Source: Lachnospiraceae bacterium (lineage in GTDB: Bacteria; Bacillota; Clostridia; Lachnospirales; Lachnospiraceae). Taken from it: 64,000 bases of DNA. The notes beneath the pieces were generated by a model that did no database searches, was not told where the DNA came from, and saw only the letters and a list, made by a program, of their open reading frames with translations. Made by a program: the position numbers and the translations under genes. Shown here piece after piece: positions 54,406-62,782 of this stretch (the first letter of the stretch is position 1; each line of letters opens with the position of its first letter). The stretch is from contig JAGBMJ010000043.1 in assembly GCA_017634975.1 (NCBI GenBank), forward strand, positions 1 to 64,000, in the 5' to 3' direction.

Positions 54406-54507
54406 ATGATCATCACGGCGATCGTTGCGGTTGTTTTGCTGATGAAAAAAAAGAAAGAAGAGAAACTGTCTGCGGATGCAGACGGGGGACAAAAGAATTG
54501 GCGGTAG
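54406..54507 (+). CDS. Possible 33-residue membrane peptide
   Basis: ATG 54406 opens a 33-codon frame: MIITAIVAVVLLM (one short hydrophobic segment) and a charged tail KKKKEEKLSADADGG. The layout is plausible for a small membrane peptide. The nearest AGGAA is too far upstream for a good ribosome binding site, so expression is uncertain. Remaining bases of 54339-54541 show nothing else. Confidence 0.3.
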   Translation: MIITAIVAVVLLMKKKKEEKLSADADGGQKNWR

Positions 54508-54541
54508 GGAGGATGTGTGGATGAAGTAGGAGGGGAATAAC

Positions 54542-55030
54542 ATGAAAAAAGCAGTCGTTGTTTTCGTGATTGTTTTGATGATGACCATGTTAACGGCATG
54601 CCAAAAAGGAAATAGCGCAGGAAACCGGACGGGCAACCACAATGCGGCCAATGCGAATGTTTGTGCAGCAACGACATCTACGGATGTTTCTGTTGTGCAG
54701 GAATTCTTTCCGGGGCTGGAAGGCATTGAATCTACGGAGTTTGAAGTGATTCAACATGGCGGTGATGATCCGCGCAGCATACCCGGACCTACGGATTATA
54801 TTTATCAGGGGTATATTGTTCTGACCGAGGATACAGCGAATACGATCGCGGAAAAATACGAATGGCAGGATTTTGAAACGGATGTAACCTTTGAATCGAT
54901 CACGGAGCGCGATGGTGATTACAAATTGGATGGCCACTTCACGAAAGAGATTTTGAAAGGAACGCTTTCCGGCAGAGTGTGGTTTAACGAGGCGGACAGG
55001 ACGATCCTGTTTAACGTACAGACTTTGTAA
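54542..55030 (+). CDS. Lipoprotein of unknown function
   Basis: A 162-residue exported lipoprotein: MKKAVVVFVIVLMMTMLTAC with a lipobox LTAC (Cys20), an Asn/Gly/Ala-rich spacer, and a folded domain (~45-162) with YIYQGYIVLTEDTANTIAEK and LSGRVWFNEADRTILFNVQT. AGGAGGGGAAT precedes the ATG. No family is recognised. Confidence 0.8.
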   Translation: MKKAVVVFVIVLMMTMLTACQKGNSAGNRTGNHNAANANVCAATTSTDVSVVQEFFPGLEGIESTEFEVIQHGGDDPRSIPGPTDYIYQGYIVLTEDTANTIAEKYEWQDFETDVTFESITERDGDYKLDGHFTKEILKGTLSGRVWFNEADRTILFNVQTL

Positions 55031-55081
55031 GAAAGTGCGGAAGAAAGGGTAGGCACTTACGGCGAGTTCGAATGAACGCGT

Positions 55082-55110
55082 TTGACCGCATAACAAATCT
55101 ATGCTATTAT
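55082..55110 (+). promoter_or_regulatory. Promoter of ruvAB
   Basis: TTGACC (55082-55087), 17 bases, TATTAT (55105-55110). The start site falls near 55117, inside a hairpin carrying an SOS-like sequence. Confidence 0.7.
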
Positions 55111-55112
55111 GT

Positions 55113-55154
55113 AAACGTTGTCGGGAATAGATGTTCGATAACGTTTATTTTTTT
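55113..55154 (+). promoter_or_regulatory. Leader hairpin with T-run and imperfect SOS box before ruvA
   Basis: AAACGTTGTCG (55113-55123) and CGATAACGTTT (55136-55146) form an 11-bp stem with one G-T pair, followed by ATTTTTTTG. Within it, GAATAGATGTTC (55125-55136) matches the LexA core GAAC-N4-GTTC with one mismatch. It may be an SOS operator, an attenuator, or the terminator of the upstream gene. Confidence 0.5.
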
Positions 55155-55173
55155 GTTTATGGAGTGAAGTGTT

Positions 55174-55773
55174 ATGTATGCATATATTAAAGGCCAGCTG
55201 GCAGCCAAAAAAACAGACCGTATCGTGATCGAGACCGGTGGGATCGGTTACAATGTATTCTATCCGGTGGGACGGATATCAATGCTGCCATCCATCGGCA
55301 GCGAGGTGAAGATCTATACCTATACCAGCGTGCGGGAAGATGCGCTGCAGTTATACGGTTTCGGAAGCGAGGAAGAATTGGAGCTCTATAAGCAGCTGCT
55401 GGCGGTCAGCGGCATCGGACCAAAGGTTGCATTATCCCTTTTATCGACACTCACACCGGGTGAGATCCGAGTGGCGATCCTCTCCGCGGATACCAAGACG
55501 CTATGCAAAGCACCGGGATTTGGCAAAAAAAATGCGGAGCGTCTGATCGTTGAGCTGAAGAGCAAAGTGAGTGCAGATGATATGATCGGCTTCCTGCCGC
55601 AGGCGGAAGAAGATACGGCGATGGAAGACGGTGTGATGGCCGAGACCGTGCAGGCTCTCACCGCCCTGGGCTATCCGGTGAAGGATGCCAGAGCCGCAGT
55701 CATGAAGGCATCCAAGGATGGTGTTTCCGATACGGAAGGTATGTTAAAAGCGGCGCTGCGATACATGGTTTAA
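55174..55773 (+). CDS. ruvA: Holliday junction branch-migration protein RuvA
   Basis: The 199-residue protein binds four-way junctions as a tetramer and loads RuvB. It has the N-terminal OB-fold (MYAYIKGQLAAKKTDRIVIE), the helix-hairpin-helix pair (LLAVSGIGPKVALSLLSTL and KAPGFGKKNAERLIVELKSK), an acidic flexible linker and the C-terminal RuvB-contact domain (ETVQALTALGYPVKDARAAV). ruvC is absent from the window, as is usual in Firmicutes, which use RecU. Confidence 0.96.
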   Translation: MYAYIKGQLAAKKTDRIVIETGGIGYNVFYPVGRISMLPSIGSEVKIYTYTSVREDALQLYGFGSEEELELYKQLLAVSGIGPKVALSLLSTLTPGEIRVAILSADTKTLCKAPGFGKKNAERLIVELKSKVSADDMIGFLPQAEEDTAMEDGVMAETVQALTALGYPVKDARAAVMKASKDGVSDTEGMLKAALRYMV

Positions 55774-55797
55774 ACATAATTTACCCGGGAGACGAAT

Positions 55798-56793
55798 ATG
55801 CCAAAAAGAATGATAGAAACCACCTATACGGAAGAAGATGTACAGATCGAAACCACACTGCGCCCGCAGTTTCTGAAGGATTATGTGGGGCAGGAAAAGA
55901 TCAAGGCGAATCTGCAGGTCTATATCGATGCGGCGAAGGAACGGGGGGATTCCCTGGATCACGCATTGTTTTACGGACCGCCGGGGCTCGGCAAGACCAC
56001 GCTGGCGGGGATCATTGCCAATGAGATGGGCGTGCATGTCAAGATCACCAGCGGACCTGCGATCGAGAAACCCGGAGATCTGGCGGCGATCCTGAACGGA
56101 TTGCAGGAAGGAGATGTACTCTTTATCGATGAGATCCATCGGCTGCCCAGACAGGTGGAAGAGGTACTGTATCCGGCGATGGAGGATTATGCCATTGATA
56201 TCCTGATCGGCAAAGGCAGCGGCGCCAAGTCGATTCGTCTGGAGCTGCCAAAGTTTACCCTGATCGGGGCAACGACCAGAGCCGGACTTTTGACGGCTCC
56301 GCTGCGTGACCGCTTCGGAATGATCCACCGGCTTGAGTTTTATACTACGGAGGAGCTGACAAAGATCATTACGGCCTCGGCGAAGAAACTGTCAGTACCG
56401 ATCGAAGCAGAAGGTGCCAAAGAACTGGCGCGAAGGAGCCGGGGAACGCCAAGACTGGCCAACCGAATGCTTAAGCGTGTGCGAGATTTTGCACAGATCA
56501 AATTTGACGGTGTGATCACAAAGGAAGCAGCGAATTATGCGCTCGATCTGATGGAGGTGGATAAATACGGCCTGGATGCATCGGACCGCCGGATATTGCT
56601 GACGATCATTGAACAGTTCGGCGGCGGACCGGTCGGTCTGGAACACCTGGCAGCATCCCTGGGAGAAGATACCGGTACGATCGAAGATGTATATGAGCCT
56701 TACCTGCTGCAGAACAATTTCCTGCAGCGTACACCGAAGGGGCGGGTAGCCACCGACAACGCCTATCTGCATTTTGGAATCGACAGAACCTGA
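55798..56793 (+). CDS. ruvB: Holliday junction DNA helicase RuvB
   Basis: The AAA+ motor of branch migration. 331 residues. [20 protein letters not shown], Walker [21 protein letters not shown], Walker [21 protein letters not shown], sensor [20 protein letters not shown] with the Arg finger, and the winged-helix end [19 protein letters not shown]. It follows ruvA by 24 bases in the same operon. Confidence 0.97.
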   Translation: MPKRMIETTYTEEDVQIETTLRPQFLKDYVGQEKIKANLQVYIDAAKERGDSLDHALFYGPPGLGKTTLAGIIANEMGVHVKITSGPAIEKPGDLAAILNGLQEGDVLFIDEIHRLPRQVEEVLYPAMEDYAIDILIGKGSGAKSIRLELPKFTLIGATTRAGLLTAPLRDRFGMIHRLEFYTTEELTKIITASAKKLSVPIEAEGAKELARRSRGTPRLANRMLKRVRDFAQIKFDGVITKEAANYALDLMEVDKYGLDASDRRILLTIIEQFGGGPVGLEHLAASLGEDTGTIEDVYEPYLLQNNFLQRTPKGRVATDNAYLHFGIDRT

Positions 56794-56874
56794 GACCGGG
56801 GATAATTCACGACACAATGAGCCGGGATTATTAAGAAAATGTGAAATTTGTGTGACAAATTCTTAATTTCCTAC

Positions 56875-56903
56875 TTGCATTATAGTTCTTTTGTCGTTAT
56901 AAT
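56875..56903 (+). promoter_or_regulatory. Promoter of zapA
   Basis: TTGCAT (56875-56880), 17 bases, TATAAT (56898-56903). The leader to zapA is about 85 bases. It probably drives zapA, the U32 gene and the SEDS-PBP fusion. Confidence 0.75.
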
Positions 56904-56993
56904 AATTTAAGTTGGTTTACATAAACATTATATTGTAATCCATTCAAAAATCAAATATAGCGGAAAGTCCGGTGTGTCGTCGGAGGGGAGAAC

Positions 56994-57572
56994 ATGGCAG
57001 AGAAGAAAGTTATCAAAGTGCTCATTGGCGGTAAAGTAATGACCATGAGCGGCTACGAAAGCGAAGAATATATGCAGCGCGTAGCTTCGTATATCAATTC
57101 CAAGATTGAGGAGTACGAAAAAACAGATGCTTTCCGAAAAGCCTCCAGCGATATCAAGCATCGTATGCTGGAACTGAACTTTGCCGATAACTATTTCAAA
57201 GAGAAAATGCATGTGGAAGAGCTGGAACAGAATCTGAAGGAGAAGCTGGACCAGCTGGATAATTCCAAGCATGAATGTGCGATCCGCGGCGTGATGATCG
57301 ATGATCTGAAAAATGACATCGAGAAACTGAAAAAAGAACAGCACGAAAATGAAAAGACCATCCTGAAACTGCAGATGGAGCTCAAGGACCGGGATCGTCA
57401 GCTGGAAGAAAACAAAAAGGCGGGCGACAGTAAAGAAAAAACTGTGGAACCGAAAGCTGCCCCCGAAGAAAAGGAACCGAAGGATTCCAGGGAAGCGGCC
57501 GGCAGTATAAATGAGATCCGCGATTTCAAGGATCACAGAGATCAGAAACAAAATGAAAAAAACAGACGATAA
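56994..57572 (+). CDS. zapA: Cell division protein ZapA
   Basis: ZapA binds FtsZ and stabilises the division ring. The N-terminal ~95 residues are the ZapA domain (KVLIGGKVMTMSGYESEEYM, QRVASYINSKIEEYEKT). A long coiled coil (~70-150, KKEQHENEKTILKLQMELKD) and a Lys/Glu/Pro-rich tail make it 192 residues, about twice the usual ~90. CGGAGGGGAG precedes the ATG. It is encoded together with a SEDS-PBP fusion, in keeping with a division or wall-growth role. Confidence 0.9.
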   Translation: MAEKKVIKVLIGGKVMTMSGYESEEYMQRVASYINSKIEEYEKTDAFRKASSDIKHRMLELNFADNYFKEKMHVEELEQNLKEKLDQLDNSKHECAIRGVMIDDLKNDIEKLKKEQHENEKTILKLQMELKDRDRQLEENKKAGDSKEKTVEPKAAPEEKEPKDSREAAGSINEIRDFKDHRDQKQNEKNRR

Positions 57573-59757
57573 AAACACAAGGCAGCCTGGTCCAACGGCT
57601 GCCTTATCCATAACAGGGAAACATCCGGAATTGCTGGCACCGGCAGGAGAACTGACCGGCGTGATCGGTGCGATCAATGCGGGGGCGGACGCCGTATACC
57701 TCGGGGCAGAGGCTTTTTCGGCGCGCGCCTATGCCAAAAACCTGAATCCCGAAGAACTGCTGCAGGCTTTGGACTATGCGCATGCCTTTAACCGCAGGAT
57801 CTATCTGGCATGCAATATCCTGCTGCGTGATGCGGAGCTGGAAAGGATCCCGGAAATCATAGATCCGCTTTATGAGCATGGCCTGGACGGGATCATCGTA
57901 CAGGATCTCGGGCTGCTTTCTTTTTTGCATCGGCGCTATCCGTCATTGGCTTTGCATGCCAGCACGCAGATGTCCATCCTGACCGCGGATGGTGCCAAAT
58001 GGCTGGAAAAAATGCATGTGAGCCGTGTGGTCCCGGGACGGGAGCTTTCGCTTAACGAACTGAAAGCCTTTAAAGAACGCGGGATTGAAGTGGAATGCTT
58101 TATCCACGGTGCTATGTGTTATTCCTATTCCGGGCGCTGCCTGCTCAGTTCTTTTGCGGGAGGGCGCAGCGGAAACCGCGGACGCTGCGCGGGACCCTGC
58201 CGGCAGCCGTACCGGTATGCAAGCGGCAAGTCGTGCTATCCGTTAAGTCTGAAAGATATGTGGAGTCTGCACAGGATCGGAGAGCTGATCGATGCGGGGA
58301 TCGATTCTTTTAAGATCGAAGGACGTATGAAAGCGCCGGAGTATACCGCCGGTGTGACAGCGGTTTATCGTAAGTACATCGATGAATATCTGCAAAACGG
58401 GAAGATCAGCGTATCTCCCAAAGATGAAAAAAGACTGGAAGATCTGTATCTGCGCAGCGGAAAACAGGAGGGATATCTCCATCAGCACAACGGTAAGGAT
58501 ATGGTATCTTTATCTTCTCCGGCTTATGGCAAAGTATCCGAAGAGGAAAAGAAACGTGTATCCGAAAAATATCTGGCCGTAAAACATACGATCCCGGTAA
58601 AGATGCAGGCAAGGATCTTTGTAGGGGAACCGCTGCAGCTGACGGTAGAGGCCAAAGATCAGAAGATCATACAAAAAGGAGCGCCTGCGGAAGCAGCCAG
58701 TAAACATACCATGAGCAGTGAACAGTTTGCCGAAAAGCTTTCCAAAACCGGTGGTACTCTGTTTGCGGTTTCCGAATGTCCGGTAGATACGGATGATCTT
58801 TCTTTCGTGCCGGTCAGCACGCTCAACGATCTGCGCCGGAATGCACTGGAACGCCTGCTGAAAATACTCCTGCCGTATCGAAAGGATCTACAGGCAGAGC
58901 AGCTGCCAATCGCTGAAATATCGGCTGGAAGCAATGATATTGCACCCGTATTGCGGATCGGACTGCGACAGACCACGGCTCTGCCGGAGGTGCTGTCGTG
59001 TGAAGAAACGGAAGGCGTGATCCTGAATATGGATGTGTTTGCAAAACAGGCGGCAGCGCTGCAGGAGCTGATACATAATGCCGGTAAAAAACTCTATCTG
59101 CGTCTGCCGGAGATCGTTCGGGAAAAAGATGTACAGATGCTGAAGGAGCAGCTGGCGGAGTTGTCAAGGTTTGAGATTGACGGTATCTATGTGAACGGTG
59201 TGGATACACTGGCGATCGCAGAGGATGTCCTGCCGGAAGTATCCCGGATCGGGGATGCCGGATTTTATGTATTCAATCAACAGGCCGAACAGATGGTGCT
59301 GAAGCATCTGTGCGGCTATACCATATCTCTCGAAAAAGCCGGAAAAGAATACAGCAGTCTGACAGCACCGGAAAAAGCGGAATGTGTTGTTTACGGCTAT
59401 CTTCCGGTAATGTACAGTGCAAACTGTGTTTTAAAAACACTCAAAGGCTGTGACCGTAAAGCCGGCGTATATGAGATTGCAGATGAGAAAGGACATGTGT
59501 TTCCGATCCTGCCGGATCACCGTTATTGTTACAATACAATGTATAACTGTGTGCCCTTGTCACTGCATGCGGAACTGCCCGCACTGCGGGAGCGCAAGCA
59601 GGCAGGCGTTTTCCGGCTGGAATTTACGATCGAAGATAAGGCGCAGATCGTGAGTACCCTGCAGGCATTCGGCAGGCTCTGGTCTTTTGGAACATGGGAT
59701 CCTCCTTTTGCCGCAGGGCAGACAACACGAGGTCATTTCCTGAGGGGGGCCGAATGA
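57553..59757 (+). CDS. Peptidase U32 family protein (RlhA/TrhP-like)
   Basis: A 734-residue protein with the U32 core: ELLAPAGELTGVIGAINAGA, ALHASTQMSILTADGAKW, and the family signature ECFIHGAMCYSYSGRCLLSS followed by SGNRGRCAGPCRQPYR, whose four Cys resemble the Fe-S cluster of U32 RNA-hydroxylating enzymes. A DUF3656-like C-terminal region makes the length closer to RlhA (23S rRNA hydroxylation) than to short YhbU proteins. Despite the name, such proteins are probably RNA modifiers; the target here is not determined. The start ATG 57553 overlaps zapA by 20 bases, and a 9-bp hairpin lies in the first codons. Confidence 0.88.
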   Translation: MKKTDDKNTRQPGPTAALSITGKHPELLAPAGELTGVIGAINAGADAVYLGAEAFSARAYAKNLNPEELLQALDYAHAFNRRIYLACNILLRDAELERIPEIIDPLYEHGLDGIIVQDLGLLSFLHRRYPSLALHASTQMSILTADGAKWLEKMHVSRVVPGRELSLNELKAFKERGIEVECFIHGAMCYSYSGRCLLSSFAGGRSGNRGRCAGPCRQPYRYASGKSCYPLSLKDMWSLHRIGELIDAGIDSFKIEGRMKAPEYTAGVTAVYRKYIDEYLQNGKISVSPKDEKRLEDLYLRSGKQEGYLHQHNGKDMVSLSSPAYGKVSEEEKKRVSEKYLAVKHTIPVKMQARIFVGEPLQLTVEAKDQKIIQKGAPAEAASKHTMSSEQFAEKLSKTGGTLFAVSECPVDTDDLSFVPVSTLNDLRRNALERLLKILLPYRKDLQAEQLPIAEISAGSNDIAPVLRIGLRQTTALPEVLSCEETEGVILNMDVFAKQAAALQELIHNAGKKLYLRLPEIVREKDVQMLKEQLAELSRFEIDGIYVNGVDTLAIAEDVLPEVSRIGDAGFYVFNQQAEQMVLKHLCGYTISLEKAGKEYSSLTAPEKAECVVYGYLPVMYSANCVLKTLKGCDRKAGVYEIADEKGHVFPILPDHRYCYNTMYNCVPLSLHAELPALRERKQAGVFRLEFTIEDKAQIVSTLQAFGRLWSFGTWDPPFAAGQTTRGHFLRGAE
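57579..57605. other. Hairpin within the first codons of the U32 gene
   Basis: AAGGCAGCC (57579-57587) and GGCTGCCTT (57597-57605) form a perfect 9-bp stem, seven bases after the zapA stop. It looks like a terminator that lacks a T-run on the plus strand; on the minus strand it is followed by GTGTTTTTA. Confidence 0.6.
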
Positions 59758-62651
59758 CATTACTGATACTGGATATTTCGAAATATATCATAGTAATGCT
59801 GATGGCGTTATATGTGGCATCGGCGTTTATGGCATTGAAGCGCAAAGATGATGATTTCCGCCGCGGGATCTATGTATGGATGGAACTGCTGGCGCTGGGC
59901 TTCTATCTGCTTTGTATGGGAAATGTAGTACTGCAGATGCATGCGACTGGAAATACGGAAATGCTAAAAAAACTGTCGCTTCTGTCCGTGTTCGAATTTA
60001 TCGTGCTTCTTTTCTTTCCGATCCTGCAGAGAGCTTTTTACAGAGATGTCTATCGTCTGCTGACCTGTCAGATGCAGATGCTGCTCGGGATCGGTTTTGT
60101 GATCCTGGCACGCTTAAATCCGGATCATGCAAGGCGTCAGTTTATCATCATCTGTGTTTCTCTGGTACTGTTTCTGATCGTGCCGTTCATCATACAGAAA
60201 TGGAGTTTTCTGAAGAAGATTCCTTTTGTCTATGGCGGAGCGGGAATCGGTGGTCTCATGCTGGTATTGATCCGCGGACGTCTGATCAACGGTTCCAAAC
60301 TCAATTATAATTTCTTCGGGCTGATCTTTCAGCCATCCGAAGTGATCAAGGTCGTATTCGCCTTTTTCATTGCGAGTTTTTTATATCGGAAGATCGATCG
60401 CAAAAGACTGCTGGTCTCGGCGGTTTTGGCGGCAGTCCATGTATTAACGCTGGTCGCATCCAGAGATCTGGGTTCGGCATTGATCTATTTTGTTATGTAT
60501 GTGGCAATGCTATACGTAGCTTCCGGAAAGGTGCATTACCTGATCGCCGGGATCGGCAGCGGATTGCTTGCGGCGTTTGCAGCGTATTTTCTGTTTTCTC
60601 ACGTGCGTTCGCGTGTACAGGTCTGGCTGGATCCCTGGGCGGATATTGATAATAAAGGCTATCAGGTGACGCAGTCACTGTTTGGAATCGCAACCGGCAG
60701 CTGGTTTGGAATGGGATTAGGACATGGATCACCAAAGACTATTCCTTATGTGGAGGAGGATTTTGTTTTTTCCGCAGTAGCGGAAGAGCTTGGTGTATTC
60801 TTTGCGATCCTGCTGATCCTGCTGTGTCTCTCTGTGGTACTTTCTGCTCTGGTACTTGCCAGCCGGCTGAAAGATCCGTTTTATCGTCTGGTCGCGGTAG
60901 GCCTTGGGATCTGTTATGGCATACAGGTCGTGTTGACCATCGGCGGCGGTACCGGCTTTATCCCGCTGACCGGTGTCACGCTGCCGCTCATCTCCAACGG
61001 AGGCACTTCGGTACTGGTATCCATCGTACTCTTTGGTGTATTGCAGGGCATCTATCTGCTGCGGATGGAAGAATACGATGCCGAAGAGGAAGTAAACGAG
61101 AAACTGGAAGCAGAGTGGGAGGAGTATCTGGATAGCGAGGAAGCGGCGGAGCTGGACGAAGAGGCGCTGGCGGAAAAAGAAGAAGCTTTTTTTGCGGATG
61201 GTCTGGCAGATGAGGAAGAGGAAGAAACGACGGAACAAAGAATCCGCCAGGATCGGGGCATCGCGGTCCACGCTGTGATGTATGCGCTGATCTATCTGCT
61301 GATGCTTGGGAATATTGTGCGTTTTCTGATACTGCAGGGCGGCGAGGCAATGACCAATTCCTATAACGGAAAGCTCCTTGCCATATTGGAGCAGGATAAC
61401 CGAAGGGGAACGATCTATGCGGCAGACGGCACCGTACTTGCGGAAAGTGTTGATAAAAACGGTATGGAAGTACGGGAGTATCCGTTTGCGGAGCAGTTTG
61501 CACAGGTCGTAGGATACGCAGCGAAGGGTGGAGCCGGGATCGAGCGCAGGATGCAGCGCTATCTGATCACTTCGGATGTGACGCTGGCCGAAAAACTGCG
61601 AAATGATATGCAGAACGTGAAAGATCCGGGAAATAACATTCATACAACGCTGCTGCCGGATCTGCAGAAGACGGCTTATGAAGCACTTGGGAACTACCGC
61701 GGAGCCGTGGTAGCCACAGACATAAAGACCGGGCGTATTCTGGCGATGGTTTCCAAACCGGCTTATGATCCCAACGAGATCGAGGAGATCTGGGATACCC
61801 TTCTTGCCGATGAAGAAAGCGGTCTGCTTCTGGATCGTGCGGCACAGGGGCTTTATCCTCCCGGATCGACCTTTAAGATCTTTACGGCGCTCGAATACAT
61901 CCGTGAAAATCCGGACTATGCGAGTTATCATTTTGATTGCAGCGGTACGTTTACAAAAGAGGATGCGTCGATCCAGTGTTTCCATGGCATGGTTCATGGA
62001 GAGGAAGATCTGACGGAATCTTTTGCAAACTCCTGCAATTCTTCGTTTGCGAATATCGGTGTGTCGCTGGACAAAGAACGTTTCGCACAGACGCTTGCGA
62101 CCATGCGTTTTAATGAAACTCTGAAATTTGATCTGGAAACCAACCCGAGCCAGATCCGCATGGGGAAAGAGCTGAATACCAACGATATGATGCAGATCTG
62201 CATCGGCCAGGATAAAACACAGGTGAGTCCGCTGCAGATCAATCTGGCTACGGCGGCCATCGCCAACGGCGGTGTGATGATGCAGCCCTATGTGATCGAA
62301 CGCGTGGTAACGGCGGACGGCAGAGTGATCAAACGATATGAGCCGAAGGAATACGGTACGGTCATGAGCAGCGAGGAAGCACAGATCATGACGGAGCTGA
62401 TGATGGCGGTGGTCGACCACGGCACCGGCAAGCGTATCAATGATCTCCCGTTTACGGTCGCCGGAAAAACCGGATCTGCGGAATTTTCTTCGATCAAAGC
62501 ACAGTCCCATGCATGGTTTACCGGTTTCGCTCCCGCGGAGGATCCGCAGATCGCCGTGACCGTGGTCATGGAAAATGCCGGCAGCGGCGGTGAGATGGCG
62601 GCTCCGGTGGCCGGAAAAGTGATGCAGGAATATTTGGAAGAAAAACAATAA
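59754..62651 (+). CDS. SEDS (FtsW/RodA) glycosyltransferase fused to class B penicillin-binding protein
   Basis: A 965-residue single chain holding both halves of a peptidoglycan synthase. Residues ~1-445 are the SEDS polymerase with about ten helices: FQPSEVIKVVFAFFIASFLY, RVQVWLDPWADIDNKGYQVT, the catalytic-type Asp in YVEEDFVFSAVAEELG (D336), and PLTGVTLPLISNGGTSVLV. Residues ~450-510 are an acidic linker. After one more helix (~515-535), residues ~540-965 are a transpeptidase: NRRGTIYAADGTVLAES, SxxK in YPPGSTFKIFTALEY (S705/K708), SCN (S760), and KTG in VAGKTGSAEFSS (K905). ATG 59754 overlaps the U32 stop (ATGA) and has GAGGGGGG before it. Normally the two are separate proteins. Confidence 0.93.
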   Translation: MTLLILDISKYIIVMLMALYVASAFMALKRKDDDFRRGIYVWMELLALGFYLLCMGNVVLQMHATGNTEMLKKLSLLSVFEFIVLLFFPILQRAFYRDVYRLLTCQMQMLLGIGFVILARLNPDHARRQFIIICVSLVLFLIVPFIIQKWSFLKKIPFVYGGAGIGGLMLVLIRGRLINGSKLNYNFFGLIFQPSEVIKVVFAFFIASFLYRKIDRKRLLVSAVLAAVHVLTLVASRDLGSALIYFVMYVAMLYVASGKVHYLIAGIGSGLLAAFAAYFLFSHVRSRVQVWLDPWADIDNKGYQVTQSLFGIATGSWFGMGLGHGSPKTIPYVEEDFVFSAVAEELGVFFAILLILLCLSVVLSALVLASRLKDPFYRLVAVGLGICYGIQVVLTIGGGTGFIPLTGVTLPLISNGGTSVLVSIVLFGVLQGIYLLRMEEYDAEEEVNEKLEAEWEEYLDSEEAAELDEEALAEKEEAFFADGLADEEEEETTEQRIRQDRGIAVHAVMYALIYLLMLGNIVRFLILQGGEAMTNSYNGKLLAILEQDNRRGTIYAADGTVLAESVDKNGMEVREYPFAEQFAQVVGYAAKGGAGIERRMQRYLITSDVTLAEKLRNDMQNVKDPGNNIHTTLLPDLQKTAYEALGNYRGAVVATDIKTGRILAMVSKPAYDPNEIEEIWDTLLADEESGLLLDRAAQGLYPPGSTFKIFTALEYIRENPDYASYHFDCSGTFTKEDASIQCFHGMVHGEEDLTESFANSCNSSFANIGVSLDKERFAQTLATMRFNETLKFDLETNPSQIRMGKELNTNDMMQICIGQDKTQVSPLQINLATAAIANGGVMMQPYVIERVVTADGRVIKRYEPKEYGTVMSSEEAQIMTELMMAVVDHGTGKRINDLPFTVAGKTGSAEFSSIKAQSHAWFTGFAPAEDPQIAVTVVMENAGSGGEMAAPVAGKVMQEYLEEKQ

Positions 62652-62694
62652 CATCCGTTTAACATTCGTTAACATTCATTGACATTCGTTTAGA
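62648..62694 (+). promoter_or_regulatory. Phased TTAACA-type direct repeats (Pho-box-like)
   Basis: ATAACA 62648, TTAACA 62659, TTAACA 62669, TTGACA 62679 and TTTAGA 62689 recur at 10-11-base steps just upstream of the next promoter. PhoP boxes of Firmicutes are TT(A/C/T)A(C/T)A repeats at about one helical turn. A winged-helix response regulator site is inferred. Confidence 0.5.
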
Positions 62695-62704
62695 AATACT
62701 ATTC

Positions 62705-62733
62705 TTTACTTTTATTTATCAATATGATATAAT
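62705..62733 (+). promoter_or_regulatory. Promoter of the CBM2-like surface protein gene
   Basis: TTTACT (62705-62710), 17 bases, TATAAT (62728-62733), with an extended TG at 62725-62726. The repeats at 62648-62694 end 11 bases before the -35. Confidence 0.75.
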
Positions 62734-62782
62734 CTCGCTCTGTAAGCGCTTTCAAAACGCATATATGAAGGGGAGATAATCT

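Noticed and set aside
55064-55082. GAGTTCGAATGAACGCG resembling a tRNA T-arm
   Set aside because: There is no anticodon or acceptor stem around it and no CCA end. It is also GTTC-N4-GAAC, the wrong orientation for a LexA box.
56829-56866. TTAAGAA...TTCTTAA inverted repeat with inner AATTTG/CAAATT after ruvB, as a terminator
   Set aside because: The left arm has a large bulge and there is no T-run. In A/T-rich sequence this is weak evidence.
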